Shown here: piece by piece, positions 1-7,353 of the stretch
Position numbering within the stretch: position 1 is the stretch's first letter
Layout: each line of letters starts with the position of its first letter
DNA from: Pseudomonas saxonica
GTDB lineage: Bacteria > Pseudomonadota > Gammaproteobacteria > Pseudomonadales > Pseudomonadaceae
Reading direction: 5' to 3'
NCBI RefSeq assembly: GCF_007858365.1
Contig: NZ_VFIO01000010.1
Coordinates: 1-64,000 of the forward strand
DNA: 64,000 bases
Position numbers and translations under genes: made by a program
Notes under the pieces: model-generated
The model's database searches: none
What the model saw: only the letters and a program-made list of their open reading frames with translations
What the model was told of the DNA's origin: nothing

Positions 1-127
1 ATGGTGAGTGAGTCGATATCGATCTACAACAGCGAGCGTCCGCACCAGTCTTTGAAATACAAAACGCCCGATGCAATGCATCGGGCGTTGGGGTGAAACA
101 GGTGTAAACCTATTTCAGGACTAGACA
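1..127 (+). mobile_element. IS3-family insertion sequence, 3' remnant (transposase tail plus right end)
   Basis: The frame open from base 1 to a TGA at 94-96 ends in the pattern YNSERPHQSLKYKTP, the hallmark C-terminus of the IS3-family integrase (rve) domain. Downstream, about 101-127 reads on the minus strand as an end beginning TGTCTAGTCCTGAAATAG, as expected of an IS3-type terminal repeat. The 5' part of the element lies outside the window, so intactness cannot be judged. It directly abuts the broken integrase gene, which suggests it helped to erode the left end of the island. Confidence 0.8.
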
Positions 128-150
128 CTGCGATTTGCAAAACCCCCACC

Positions 151-652
151 TCAGAACGCCAAATCAGCACCCACCTCCAGGTACTCGATACCTTTCTCTG
201 TGTGCCCATCTTGATAGTGTTTGGTCATCTTCGCGTCTGCATGGCCATCAGCGCCTAAATGTATTCCTGCGGGAAGTTCTGCTGCTCATATAGCCAAGCA
301 CCCAAAGCGCGGATTTCGTGAAAGGTGGGTCGTTCGGTGGCCGGAATATGGTCATACGCATGCGCCGCGTCCCGGGCCTTGCTGAACTCGTTGCTCAGAT
401 AGTTCGGGGTGACTGAGGTCCAGTGAACCTTGGCGGCTATCTGCTCGCGCTTTCGCGCCTTGGGCCGGTAATGGATCAGGTAGGGCGAAGCCACGGGGGA
501 GCGCAAACATTCGCTCACAACCTCTCGTAGGGCTTTGCCCATTTTTATCTGCAAGTGAATCGGGTTGTCATAGCCCTGGGTCTTGCCGGGCGAAACCTTG
601 ATCGTGTTGTTCTCAAGGTCCACCGAAGACTTGAGCCACGAAACGATATCGT
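151..652 (-). pseudogene. Tyrosine recombinase (phage-type integrase), C-terminal half, broken
   Basis: The minus strand encodes the catalytic half of a phage integrase. It contains a TFHEIRALGAWLY segment with the His-x-x-Arg of the active site, then NFPQEYI, and a remnant of the final box ending TKHYQDGHTEKG...VGADLAF. An in-frame TAG replaces the expected Gln after QEYI near 257. A one-base loss then shifts the frame in what should read ALMGHADAKMT, and reading resumes to a TGA at 151-153. The N-terminal DNA-binding half is absent; homology stops near 652 where other sequence begins. The gene therefore carries at least three lesions and is dead. It probably once mobilised this island. Confidence 0.85.
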
Positions 653-654
653 CA

Positions 655-811
655 TGCCGCTGCAGGCCTGCTGACCAGCGTGCCCGACCTGCACGCCGCG
701 CCGCGTGCCCTTCTGCACCATCGCTACAACAAGAAATCCAGCCGCGACGTGTACGGCGGCATGTGGGCCGATTACACCGTGCTGATATTGCGGCACCAGA
801 AGGTGCATTAA
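655..811 (+). pseudogene. 3' end of an unrecognised gene
   Basis: About 50 codons are open in one frame up to a TAA at 809-811. They contain HHRYNKKSSRDVYGGMWADY and end ILRHQKVH. No start is available because the 5' side is cut where the integrase remnant begins. The peptide looks like true protein rather than noise but I do not recognise the family. It is best read as the tail of a gene truncated during island rearrangement. Confidence 0.35.
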
Positions 812-947
812 CACATCAGCGCCCGCATAGCAGAAAAGGCGTAATACTTTTGGTTTAACTTCGTACAGTCGAATCGGAAAGCGCTGGCATCAATTCTCCA
901 ATCCCTCTCCATAGAATCGCCCGGTCATTCATCAGGTTGATAACCGT

Positions 948-2235
948 ATGGCTCAAGAGCCTTGGAGCGATTACTGCTGTCCTGCTTGTTACGCCCGGGT
1001 ATTGAAAGCCAGAGCCTGGGAGAAAGAGCTTAAAAGCAGAGAAGTGCCTTACACCCCCGCGCCGCCACGACCGCCACCCAAACCTGCGCCTCCTCCAAAA
1101 CTTGAACCGCCGACCAATGGCTGTGTGTTTGCGAAGTCATGCACGCTGCCCAATGGGGTGATCGACCATAAAAATCCGAATGGTTTTGTACCCGTTGAAA
1201 CATTGGCAGAGTACGGTGCGTATGCGGTATTGGGCACAGTGGGGGCGATCACCACTGAAGGCACCGCGCTGGACTGGATCGGCGGCTCTGGAACTGCTGT
1301 TTCACTGGCCAGGCGTTTGGGTGGCAGCCTGGCGCTAAGTACGACTGGTTCAGGAGTGGGTGTAGCCGCGCCTTTTATGGCCGGCGGTGTAAGCGCTATT
1401 GATGCCCAATACCACTTCGGCAGACAGCGCCTTTTACAAATCAGAGCACTACGCCCAGCTCACCAAAGGCAACACGCAGGTTCGTATCAACCTTAAATAT
1501 CTGGACGATGGAGCGGTCAGTGTTTACGGGTTCTACACAGGCAATCAACCGGACTGGAGACAAGTCCCGGTTGTAGCGGCGACCCCCCGTGGTGAGCAAC
1601 TGGTTGTCGATGTCGGCAACGGTTTGGAAATTATTTGGACTCCAGCCGTCGACACGAATGAAGTACTGGGTATTCCTGCGTTAGAGGCGGCGTCACTAAA
1701 GCCTGGTGCATGGGTATTTCCGGCGAACGCGCAAGCTGACAGGATTCTGGAGAATCCAGAGCATCCACCGGAATATCAGGATTTTATAATCTGGTTTCCG
1801 ACTCACCCGCAGATAGCTGCGATCTATCTGTCACTGAGCCTGCGCTATGCACCGGGTGTGGTATCAGGAACGGGCGAGGATCTTTGGGGGGGGTGGCTTG
1901 ATCATGCCAGCAGCGGCATGGGTGCACCTCTTCCTAAGGCAGTGGTCGATGTGCTTAGGGGCAAGACGTACAGCAGGTTTGATTCATTCAGGCGTGCGTT
2001 TTGGAGGGAGGTTTCGAGGGTTCCTGAACTTGCAGATCAGTTCACTGTTCGCGTTCTTGAGAAGGCACAGAAAGGCAAGGCTCCAACGGTAAAATTTTCC
2101 GACAAAGCGGGGAAAAGACATCGTTATGAGCTTCATCATTTAACGCGAATAGTCGATGGTGGGGGCGTTTATGACGTCGATAATATTCGTGTAAATACCC
2201 CTAAAAATCACATAGCGCTTCATGAGCAAGAGTAA
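948..2235 (+). pseudogene. S-type pyocin/colicin-like DNase bacteriocin, module 1 (frameshifted)
   Basis: The first frame (948 to about 1400) has a short Cys-containing N-terminus (CCPACYAR), a Pro-rich linker and a Gly/Ala-rich segment. The second frame (about 1402-2235) continues with the pyocin-S type domain, then a colicin-DNase domain ending in a complete HNH motif. That motif reads ELHHLTRIVDGGGVYD, followed by NTPKNHIALHE, so it has the paired His and both downstream His residues seen in colicin E9. The frames join near 1395-1405 by a small deletion, so the full toxin is not made from this reading. The second frame starts at an ATG and could still give a DNase fragment. A tract of eight G residues lies at about 1886-1893. 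The immunity gene follows 2 bp after the stop. No receptor-binding or TonB-box N-terminus is visible. Confidence 0.85.
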
Positions 2236-2237
2236 TC

Positions 2238-2498
2238 ATGGAACTTAAAAAAGCGTTGAGCGACTACACTGAGCGTCAGTTCGAACAGTTTGTTCAGGAA
2301 ATAATTGACGATATTGGTACCGATAACTATCAAGATGAATTGATGTCTCACTTTGATTTTCTTGTAGGTGATATAGGTGGGACAGATTTGATTTTTTATT
2401 CTAAGCCCGGTGCGGATGACTCAGCACAAGGCATCACAAAAACTATAAAAATCTGGTGCGAAGCCAACGGTTTACCCGGTTTTAAACCACGATTCTAA
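2238..2498 (+). CDS. Colicin-E9-type DNase immunity protein 1
   Basis: This 86-residue protein begins MELKKALSDYTE and contains GGTDLIF and a C-terminal GLPGFKPRF, matching the Im2/Im7/Im8/Im9 family (about 85-87 residues) end to end. Im proteins bind the DNase exosite. Specificity comes from the variable helix II (here roughly residues 28-45), and helix III carries the conserved D-x-I-x-Y core. The usual YYP of helix III reads FYS here. It starts 2 bp after the toxin stop, so the two are translationally linked. It differs clearly in helices I and II from the other two copies, so it probably protects against a different toxin variant. Confidence 0.93.
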   Translation: MELKKALSDYTERQFEQFVQEIIDDIGTDNYQDELMSHFDFLVGDIGGTDLIFYSKPGADDSAQGITKTIKIWCEANGLPGFKPRF

Positions 2499-2647
2499 GA
2501 ACCTACCTACCCAATATTTCCCCCGCAAAACCTACAGTGCTGCTTGTTCAAGTTGATTTTAGACATGGACAGACAGCGCTGCGGTCAATAGAAAAGCTAT
2601 CACATGATCAATGCATTTAGTTTTCTGCCTGTACCTGAGGAGGGTTA

Positions 2648-2974
2648 ATGCCAGCTCGAACAGTAGTCATCGGCTGCCAGCCCTTAGTCGTTCAGATCAT
2701 TCTGTACGGTGTGCTGGGCGCCCGTTTTGGTCGTGAACACCGGCTGGCAGTGCATTCATGTGCCGAAGCCATTCATGCACTGTGCGTCTCGATCCCCGGC
2801 TTTAATCGCTTCCTGCACCTGTCGGAAGAACGCGGCCTGACCTTTGCTGTGTTCCGGGGCAAACAGAACCTGTCCGTGGATGAAATGGACATGCGCTCAG
2901 GACGCGCCGAACCGATCCGCATCGCGCCCATCGTTATGGGCCGTAAAGCCGGACTGTTTCAAACCATCGCCGGC
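2648..2974 (+). pseudogene. Phage tail assembly protein (TAPI / lambda I family), 5' fragment, copy 1
   Basis: An ATG after a GAGGAGG ribosome site opens a reading of about 109 residues. It contains ILYGVLGARFGREHRLAVHS and a GRKAGLFQTIAG end, typical of the lambda tail protein I (TAPI) family. The reading stops abruptly at 2974, where sequence switches to the second toxin module (ACTAAAGCCTGG). The same 150-bp spacer and fragment follow every immunity gene in the array, so it travelled as part of the duplicated cassette. No function is expected from the fragment. Confidence 0.75.
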
Positions 2975-3516
2975 ACTAAAGCCTGGTGCATGGGTATTTC
3001 CGGCGACCGAGCAAGCTGACAGGATTCTGGAGAATCCAGAGCATCCACCGGAATATCAGGATTTTATCATCTGGTTTCCGACCCACCCGCAGATAGCTCC
3101 GATCTATCTTTCACTGAACCTGCGCTATGCACCGGGTGTGGTATCAGGAACGGGCGAGGATCTTTGGGGGGGTGTGGCTTGATCATGCCAGCAGCGGCAT
3201 GGGTGCACCTCTTCCTACGGCAGTGGTGGAAGTGCTTAGGGGCAGGACATACAGCAGGTTTGATTCTTTCAGGCGTGCGTCTTGGAGGGAGGTTTCGAGG
3301 GTGCCTGAACTTGCAGATCAACTTGTAGAGAGTAACCTTAAAAATACACAGAAAGGGAACGCACCAATACCCCTAATAGCAGAGTGGTCAGGTAAAAGAT
3401 CTCGCTTTGATCTATATCACCTCATACGGATAGTCGATGGTGGAGGGGTTTACGATGTAGACAACTTGCGCCTCAACACTCCAAAGAATCACATCAAGTT
3501 GCACGAAGGAAAATAA
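2975..3516 (+). pseudogene. Orphan DNase bacteriocin C-terminal module 2 (frameshifted, altered HNH)
   Basis: The module starts inside the pyocin-S type domain at LKPGAWVFP and runs through the colicin-DNase domain, without any N-terminal half. It is frameshifted at the poly-G tract (seven G at about 3166-3172, against eight in module 1): EDLWGG then reads VA and stops. The next frame restores VWLDHASSGMG and continues to the stop at 3514-3516. In the HNH motif the first of the paired histidines is tyrosine (DLYHLIRIVDGG); this position is a metal ligand in colicin E9, and the later His residues remain. The module is therefore probably inactive both by frame and by catalysis. It is followed 2 bp later by an intact immunity gene. 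Confidence 0.85.
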
Positions 3517-3518
3517 CT

Positions 3519-3779
3519 ATGGAACTTAAAGGATCGCTCTCAGATTACACCGAGTTTGAGTTCAAGAGGTTAGCTCAAGAAATAATTGATGTTAATGGTT
3601 CTGAGCAATATCAAAATGAACTGTTATATCACTTCAACATGCTGGCTGGAGATGCTGGTGGAACAGATCTGATTTTCTACCCTAAGAAAGGTGCTGACTG
3701 CTCAGCAGAAGGCATTATCAAAACCGTTAGTGAATGGTGCGAAGCCAACGGTTTGCCCGGTTTTAAACCACGATTCTGA
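3519..3779 (+). CDS. Colicin-E9-type DNase immunity protein 2
   Basis: This 86-residue Im9-like protein (MELKGSLSDYTEFEF ... GGTDLIFYPKKGAD ... GLPGFKPRF) has the intact conserved helix III sequence DLIFYP. Its helix I/II region (RLAQEIIDVNGSEQYQNELL) differs strongly from copy 1, which is the pattern expected for a different cognate toxin. The reading frame is intact although the partner toxin module is broken and lacks an N-terminal half, so it can act only as an orphan immunity determinant. Its ATG lies 2 bp after the toxin stop. Confidence 0.93.
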   Translation: MELKGSLSDYTEFEFKRLAQEIIDVNGSEQYQNELLYHFNMLAGDAGGTDLIFYPKKGADCSAEGIIKTVSEWCEANGLPGFKPRF

Positions 3780-3929
3780 AAATCAACCTACCCTATATTT
3801 TCCCCGCCCATCCTACGGTGCTGCTTTTTCAAGTTGATTTTAGACTTGGACAGGCAACGCTGCGGTCAATAGAAAAGCTAATCACATGATCAATGCATTT
3901 AGTTTTCGGCCTGTACCTGAGGAGGGTTA

Positions 3930-4257
3930 ATGCCAGCTCGAACAGTATTCATCGGCTGCCAGCCCTTAGTCGTTCAGATCATTCTGTACGGTGTGTTGGG
4001 CGCCCGTTTTGGTCGTGAACACCGGCTGGCAGTGCATTCATGTGCCGAAGCCATTCATGCACTGTGCGTCTCGATCCCCGGCTTTAAACGCTTCCTGCAC
4101 CTGTCGGAAGAACGCGGCCTGACCTTTGCTGTGTTCCGGGGCAAACAGAACCTGTCCGTAGATGAAATGGACATGCGTTCAGGGCGTGCAGAACCTATCC
4201 GCATTGCGCCCATCGTCATGGGCCGTAAAGCCGGACTGTTTCAAACCATCGCCGCCA
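3930..4257 (+). pseudogene. Phage tail assembly protein (TAPI) 5' fragment, copy 2
   Basis: This is nearly identical to copy 1 over about 109 codons, preceded by the same GAGGAGG site and spacer. It ends at 4257, one base before the 5-bp target duplication of the IS21-like element. The first base pairs of the next toxin module (CTAAA) lie on both sides of that element. The junction between tail fragment and toxin module was therefore the same here as between modules 1 and 2 before the insertion. Confidence 0.75.
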
Positions 4258-4637
4258 CTAAATGGGTAATTGCACTCCACCTGACCACCCATTTGCATTG
4301 CACTTCCCCACTCATTTGCATTCGACTTTACCAGTCGTTTGCATCGAATTTGACCAGCACACTGGGTGGCCCTGACTGGCAGAAGTCGACCCATACGGGC
4401 CGGTCGTAGCCGGCAGACACTCACCCAGAGATCAGTTGAGGGGGGTTATGTCACATTGATTCGATCCCGCAGTCGATGATGTCCGACTGAGAAGCCGAGT
4501 CAAGGTAAGCGACGAGGTTAGTGATAACGGCGTTTATGGTAAATCTCGCCAGGAATGACTGCGCCTATTTCGGCTCGCGTCCATGTCCTGGCTGATTTCG
4601 ACTCAGGCTGTGTGAAAACGCCTGCACTGTTTTCACG

Positions 4638-4655
4638 TTTACGTTGCAACGTAAA
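4638..4655. promoter_or_regulatory. 18-bp perfect palindrome, probable operator
   Basis: TTTACGTTGCAACGTAAA equals its own reverse complement. It lies in the otherwise gene-free left part of the IS21-like element, about 60 bp beyond the 3' end of the DUF2798-like gene. Palindromes of this shape are typical operators for dimeric MerR- or TetR-type regulators, but no such gene is in the element. It may belong to a gene lost when the passenger segment was captured. Confidence 0.45.
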
Positions 4656-4713
4656 ATCGGCCAGCGCTTTGGTCTATGCGGACGTAGGCTGCGCTTATAA
4701 AACTAGGCGCAAC

Positions 4714-4956
4714 TCACTTAACTGCTGCTGGAGCACGGTTGCCTACCAGTCGACCGGCCAACATGAACGCTATCGGCGACACTACCATGGAAAAGCTGAA
4801 AGCTACGGGCCAGGCAATCACTAACGAGCTGATCCAAGCGTCCACCATTGCGGTCGTCAGACCGAGATGAAGCATGGCGAAAAATCCGGTCATTAGGAAG
4901 GCCATCATCCCGGAGATGAAAACCTGTGCGGTGATTATTACTTTCTTGCTATGCAT
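4714..4956 (-). CDS. DUF2798-like small membrane protein
   Basis: The product is 80 residues with two predicted membrane helices (about 8-32 and 43-68) separated by a short loop, and a basic N-terminus MHSKK. The spacing and the motifs FISGMMAFLMTGFF and AWPVAFSFSMVVSPIAF fit the DUF2798 family, which has no established function. It lies inside the IS21-like element as a passenger. A purine-rich stretch upstream (AAAGGAACATCTGC on the coding strand) supplies the ribosome site. I see no operon partner that is intact. Confidence 0.65.
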   Translation of the reverse strand: MHSKKVIITAQVFISGMMAFLMTGFFAMLHLGLTTAMVDAWISSLVIAWPVAFSFSMVVSPIAFMLAGRLVGNRAPAAVK

Positions 4957-5057
4957 GCAGATGTTCCTTTATTAGAACGGGGTGAGCATGGGCAGCAAAA
5001 ATCACCACCCACAGCATCACCCCCAAATTTGCTAGGGAGATGCCGTGGGTTCTGAAG

Positions 5058-5267
5058 TCAGACTTTCTCGTAGGATACGAGGGACGGAATAACCACACCG
5101 TCCAATAATTTTTCGACGTGAGGATCGTAAGTGCCACCCCGCAGCAGGTCAAGGGTAGCGTTACCGGTTGCCAAGTCGACCAATTTGAATCCACTCTTAC
5201 GTAGATAACTCGAAATGCCACTTCTGGCCGTTTTTTGCCGGTCAAGGCCACCCAGTGTGCTGGTCAA
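5058..5267 (-). pseudogene. C-terminal fragment of an unrecognised gene fused to the element end
   Basis: The frame begins within the element terminus (MTSTLGGLDRQK is translated terminal repeat). It becomes protein-like only from about SGFKLVDLATGNATLDLLRG to the stop at EKLLDGVVIPSLVSYEKV. The 5' part of the original gene is missing, so this is a truncated passenger. The family is not recognisable to me. It lies upstream of the DUF2798-like gene on the same strand and may have been its operon neighbour at the source locus. Confidence 0.35.
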
Positions 5268-5330
5268 ATTCGATGCAAACGACTGGTCAAGTCGAATGCA
5301 AATTGGTGGTCAAGTCCATGCAATTACGCA

Positions 5331-5870
5331 CTAAAGCCTGGTGCATGGGTATTTCCGGCGACCGAGCAAGCTGACAGGATTCTGGATAATCCAGAGCATC
5401 CACCGGAATATCAGGATTTTATCATCTAGTTTCCGACCCACCCGCAGATAGCTCCGATCTATCTTTCACTGAACCTGCGCTATGCACCGGGTGTGGTATC
5501 AGGAACGGGCGAGGATCTTTGGGGGGTGTGGCTTGATCATGCCAGCAGCGGCATGGGTGCACCTCTTCCTACGGCAGTGGTGGATGTGCTTAGGGGCAGG
5601 ACATACAGCAGGTTTGATTCATTCAGGCGTGCGTGTTGGAGGGAGGTTTTGAGGGTTCCTGAACTTGCAGATCAGTTTACAGATGATAGCCTTGTGAAGG
5701 CACAAAAAGAGAACGCTCCAGCTGTAACTCTTTCCTAAAAGGCAGGGAAAAGATCTCGTTTTGAATTACATCATTTAACTCGAATAGTCGAAGGGGGGGC
5801 GGTTTACGACGCCGACAATCTTCGTGTAAATACCCCTAAAAATCACGTGAAGCTTCATGAAGGAGAGTGA
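5331..5870 (+). pseudogene. Orphan DNase bacteriocin C-terminal module 3 (two nonsense codons)
   Basis: This module starts at the same point as module 2 (LKPGAWVFP) and again lacks an N-terminal half. Reading is in frame through the poly-G tract (six G, EDLWGVWLDH) but is interrupted twice. TAG replaces the Trp codon of IIWFPTHP near 5427, and TAA falls after VTLS near 5736, just before the HNH region. The HNH itself is preserved (ELHHLTRIVEGG, AVYDADN, NTPKNHVKLHEGE). Loss is therefore by nonsense mutation, unlike the frameshift of module 2. The immunity gene starts 2 bp after the stop. Confidence 0.85.
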
Positions 5871-5872
5871 GT

Positions 5873-6133
5873 ATGGAGTTTAAAAAAACGCTGAGCGATT
5901 ACAGCGAGTTTGAATTTAAAAATTTTGTTCAAGAGATGAAAGACGATATTGGTACTGTGACATATCAAGATGAGTTGATGTTTCATTTTGATTCTCTTGT
6001 AGGAGAGCTTGGTGGGACAGATTTGATTTTCTACCCTGAACTCGGAGCCGATACATCGGCGCAAGGAGTTACCGAAACAGTCAAAAAGTGGTGCGAAGCC
6101 AACGGTTTGCCCGGTTTTAAACCACGATTCTAA
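5873..6133 (+). CDS. Colicin-E9-type DNase immunity protein 3
   Basis: This is an intact 86-residue Im9-like protein: MEFKKTLSDYSEFEF, a variable helix I/II, GGTDLIFYPELGAD and GLPGFKPRF. I chose the ATG at 5873 rather than the in-frame GTG 6 bp upstream because it aligns with the start of copies 1 and 2 and sits 7-8 bp after GAAGGAGAG. As with copy 2, the immunity gene is kept open while its toxin module has decayed. Confidence 0.93.
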   Translation: MEFKKTLSDYSEFEFKNFVQEMKDDIGTVTYQDELMFHFDSLVGELGGTDLIFYPELGADTSAQGVTETVKKWCEANGLPGFKPRF

Positions 6134-6283
6134 GAATCTACCTATCCAATAATCCCCCCGCAAATCCTTCAGTGCTGCTTGTTCAAGTTGATTTTAGACT
6201 TGGACAGGCAACGCTGCGGTCAATAGAAAAGCTAATCACATGATCAATGCATTTAGTTTTCTGCCTGTGCCTGAGGAGGGTTA

Positions 6284-6624
6284 ATGCCAGCTCGAACAGT
6301 ATTCATCGGCCGCCAGCCTTTAGTCGTTCATATCATTCTGTACGGAGTGCTGGACGCTCGTTTTGGCCGGGAACACCGGCTGGCGGTGCATTCCTGCGCC
6401 GAACCTATCAGCATTGCGCCCATCGTCATGGGCCGTAAAGCCGGACTGTTTCAAACCATCGCCGGCATTGCGTTGATCGTGGTGGGCGCTATCACCAGCA
6501 GTACTACCTCGTCGCAGCGGGTGCAGGCTTGGCGATTGGTGGGGTGGCGACTCTGCGTTCTCCATCTCCCGCAGGCCTACTTGGGCAAGAAGACTCAGGC
6601 AACAAAGCCTGTTACGGGCGCTGA
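6284..6624 (+). pseudogene. Phage tail assembly protein (TAPI), copy 3, internally deleted and frameshifted
   Basis: This copy continues past the point where copies 1 and 2 are cut: after GLFQTIAG it reads IALIVVGAI, a membrane-like segment. A frameshift near 6490 then moves the signal to another frame (YYLVAAGAGLAIGG ... PAGLLGQEDSGNKACYG), which stops at 6622-6624. About 45 internal codons between HSCAE and PISIAPIVMG are missing compared with copies 1 and 2. It looks like the ancestral, once full-length tail gene from which the cassette fragments derive, now inactive and fused to lysis-gene remnants. Confidence 0.7.
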
Positions 6625-6967
6625 TCCTTGCGGAGCAGAACAAACGCTTTGCACTGGAGCAATGGCTGGCAGCCAGCGACAAAGCCCATTACCGAGTGCT
6701 CAGCGCTGCAAAAACCAATCAAGCCCGTTGCGTGATCGCCTTGTTACTGCTGACCTGCGGTTGTCAGTCCTACTCGATACCCCCGCCACACATGGTAGTG
6801 ACGGAATGCAAACCGCCTCCGGCACCGGCTGCGTGGTTCATGGAGCCACGAGAGCCCAACTTGCCCCAGCGCATGCTCAACGAATTATCGGAATCACCAG
6901 TGAAGCTAATCAAGGACTGATCGCGTTGAGTGCGTGCCAAGCTTATGCAAGGACAGTCAGCCAATGA
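6609..6967 (+). pseudogene. Phage lysis protein Rz (i-spanin), truncated and frameshifted
   Basis: One frame reads LRALILAEQNKRFALEQWLA and continues to AAKTNQA. The next frame takes over at LRDRLVTADLRLSVLLD and runs to a C-terminus with RAQLAPAHAQRIIGITSEAN and ALSACQAYARTV, the usual end of the Rz spanin family. A one-base loss near 6727 explains the switch. The N-terminal membrane anchor is missing where the tail remnant joins. Rz links inner and outer membranes with Rz1 during phage lysis; this copy cannot. Confidence 0.75.
6732..6920 (+). CDS. Rz1-like o-spanin lipoprotein, embedded in Rz
   Basis: The gene lies in a different frame inside the Rz remnant, the classic nested arrangement. 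A GTG start at 6732 gives about 62 residues: a short hydrophobic leader (IALLLLTCGC) with a lipobox-type Cys, then a Pro-rich segment (PPPHMVVTECKPPPAP). It ends PQRMLNELSESP, a pattern common in Pseudomonas prophage Rz1 proteins. The frame is intact, but its Rz partner is broken, so a role in lysis is unlikely unless another Rz is supplied. Confidence 0.7.
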   Translation: MIALLLLTCGCQSYSIPPPHMVVTECKPPPAPAAWFMEPREPNLPQRMLNELSESPVKLIKD

Positions 6968-7025
6968 TGCAGCGCGCTTTCTGCCGTAAGATGGCAATAT
7001 GCCCGCAGGCCGGGGAGGGCATATT

Positions 7026-7286
7026 ATGAAAACAGTCTTATGGTCTTTGATGCTGATCTTGATTGCTGGATGCGCAAACCATCCACTGGATTGTGCAACT
7101 GGTTTAATTGCTTGGGATGACTGCCTTCCTGGAACTAAAGGTTATGAAATACGCCAGCAAAGCTTGAAGAATTTGTCTGAGGCCAAGGCTGAGAAAGATT
7201 ATATGGATGATGCTAAATGCCGTTCATACGGTGCGACCCCGGGTAGTGATGCTTATGTGAACTGCCGTGTTCAGCTAGGGAAGTAA
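7026..7286 (+). CDS. Small exported lipoprotein with C-terminal Cys motif
   Basis: The product has 86 residues. The leader MKTVLWSLMLILIAGC is a clear type II signal with lipobox IAGC. The mature part contains paired Cys residues (DCATG, DDCLPG) and ends with KCRSYGATPGSDAYVNCRVQ. This last motif recurs in many small secreted proteins of proteobacteria, whose function is unknown. I use the ATG at 7026 (after GGGAGGGCATATT) rather than the ATG 27 bp upstream, because it opens directly into the signal peptide. It stands alone between the phage remnant and the SOS genes. Confidence 0.75.
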   Translation: MKTVLWSLMLILIAGCANHPLDCATGLIAWDDCLPGTKGYEIRQQSLKNLSEAKAEKDYMDDAKCRSYGATPGSDAYVNCRVQLGK

Positions 7287-7353
7287 GTCGGAACGATCTT
7301 GGGAGTGAGCCAAACTAATAAGCGCTCTAGTCTCATCAAACTTCTGAGCGGTT

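Larger units (their letters stand above)
4263..5330. mobile_element. Transposase-less IS21-like element carrying passenger genes
   Basis: Long related termini face each other. The left end starts TGGGTAATTGCA. The right end, read on the minus strand, starts TGCGTAATTGCATGGACTTG. Both contain repeated TTTGCATTCGACTTGACCA blocks and run into CAGCACACTGGGTGGCC. Multiple 20-bp terminal repeats are typical of IS21-family elements. The 5-bp sequence CTAAA flanks it on both sides (4258-4262 and 5331-5335) as a target duplication. The 1068 bp between contain no istA/istB genes. They hold a DUF2798-like gene, part of another gene and an 18-bp palindrome. It is best seen as a non-autonomous derivative mobilised in trans. 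Confidence 0.8.

Noticed and set aside
583..858. Plus-strand frame of 91 codons near the left end
   Set aside because: It crosses the junction between the integrase remnant and other sequence and is Arg/Pro-rich; a different frame (655-811) gives the more protein-like reading.
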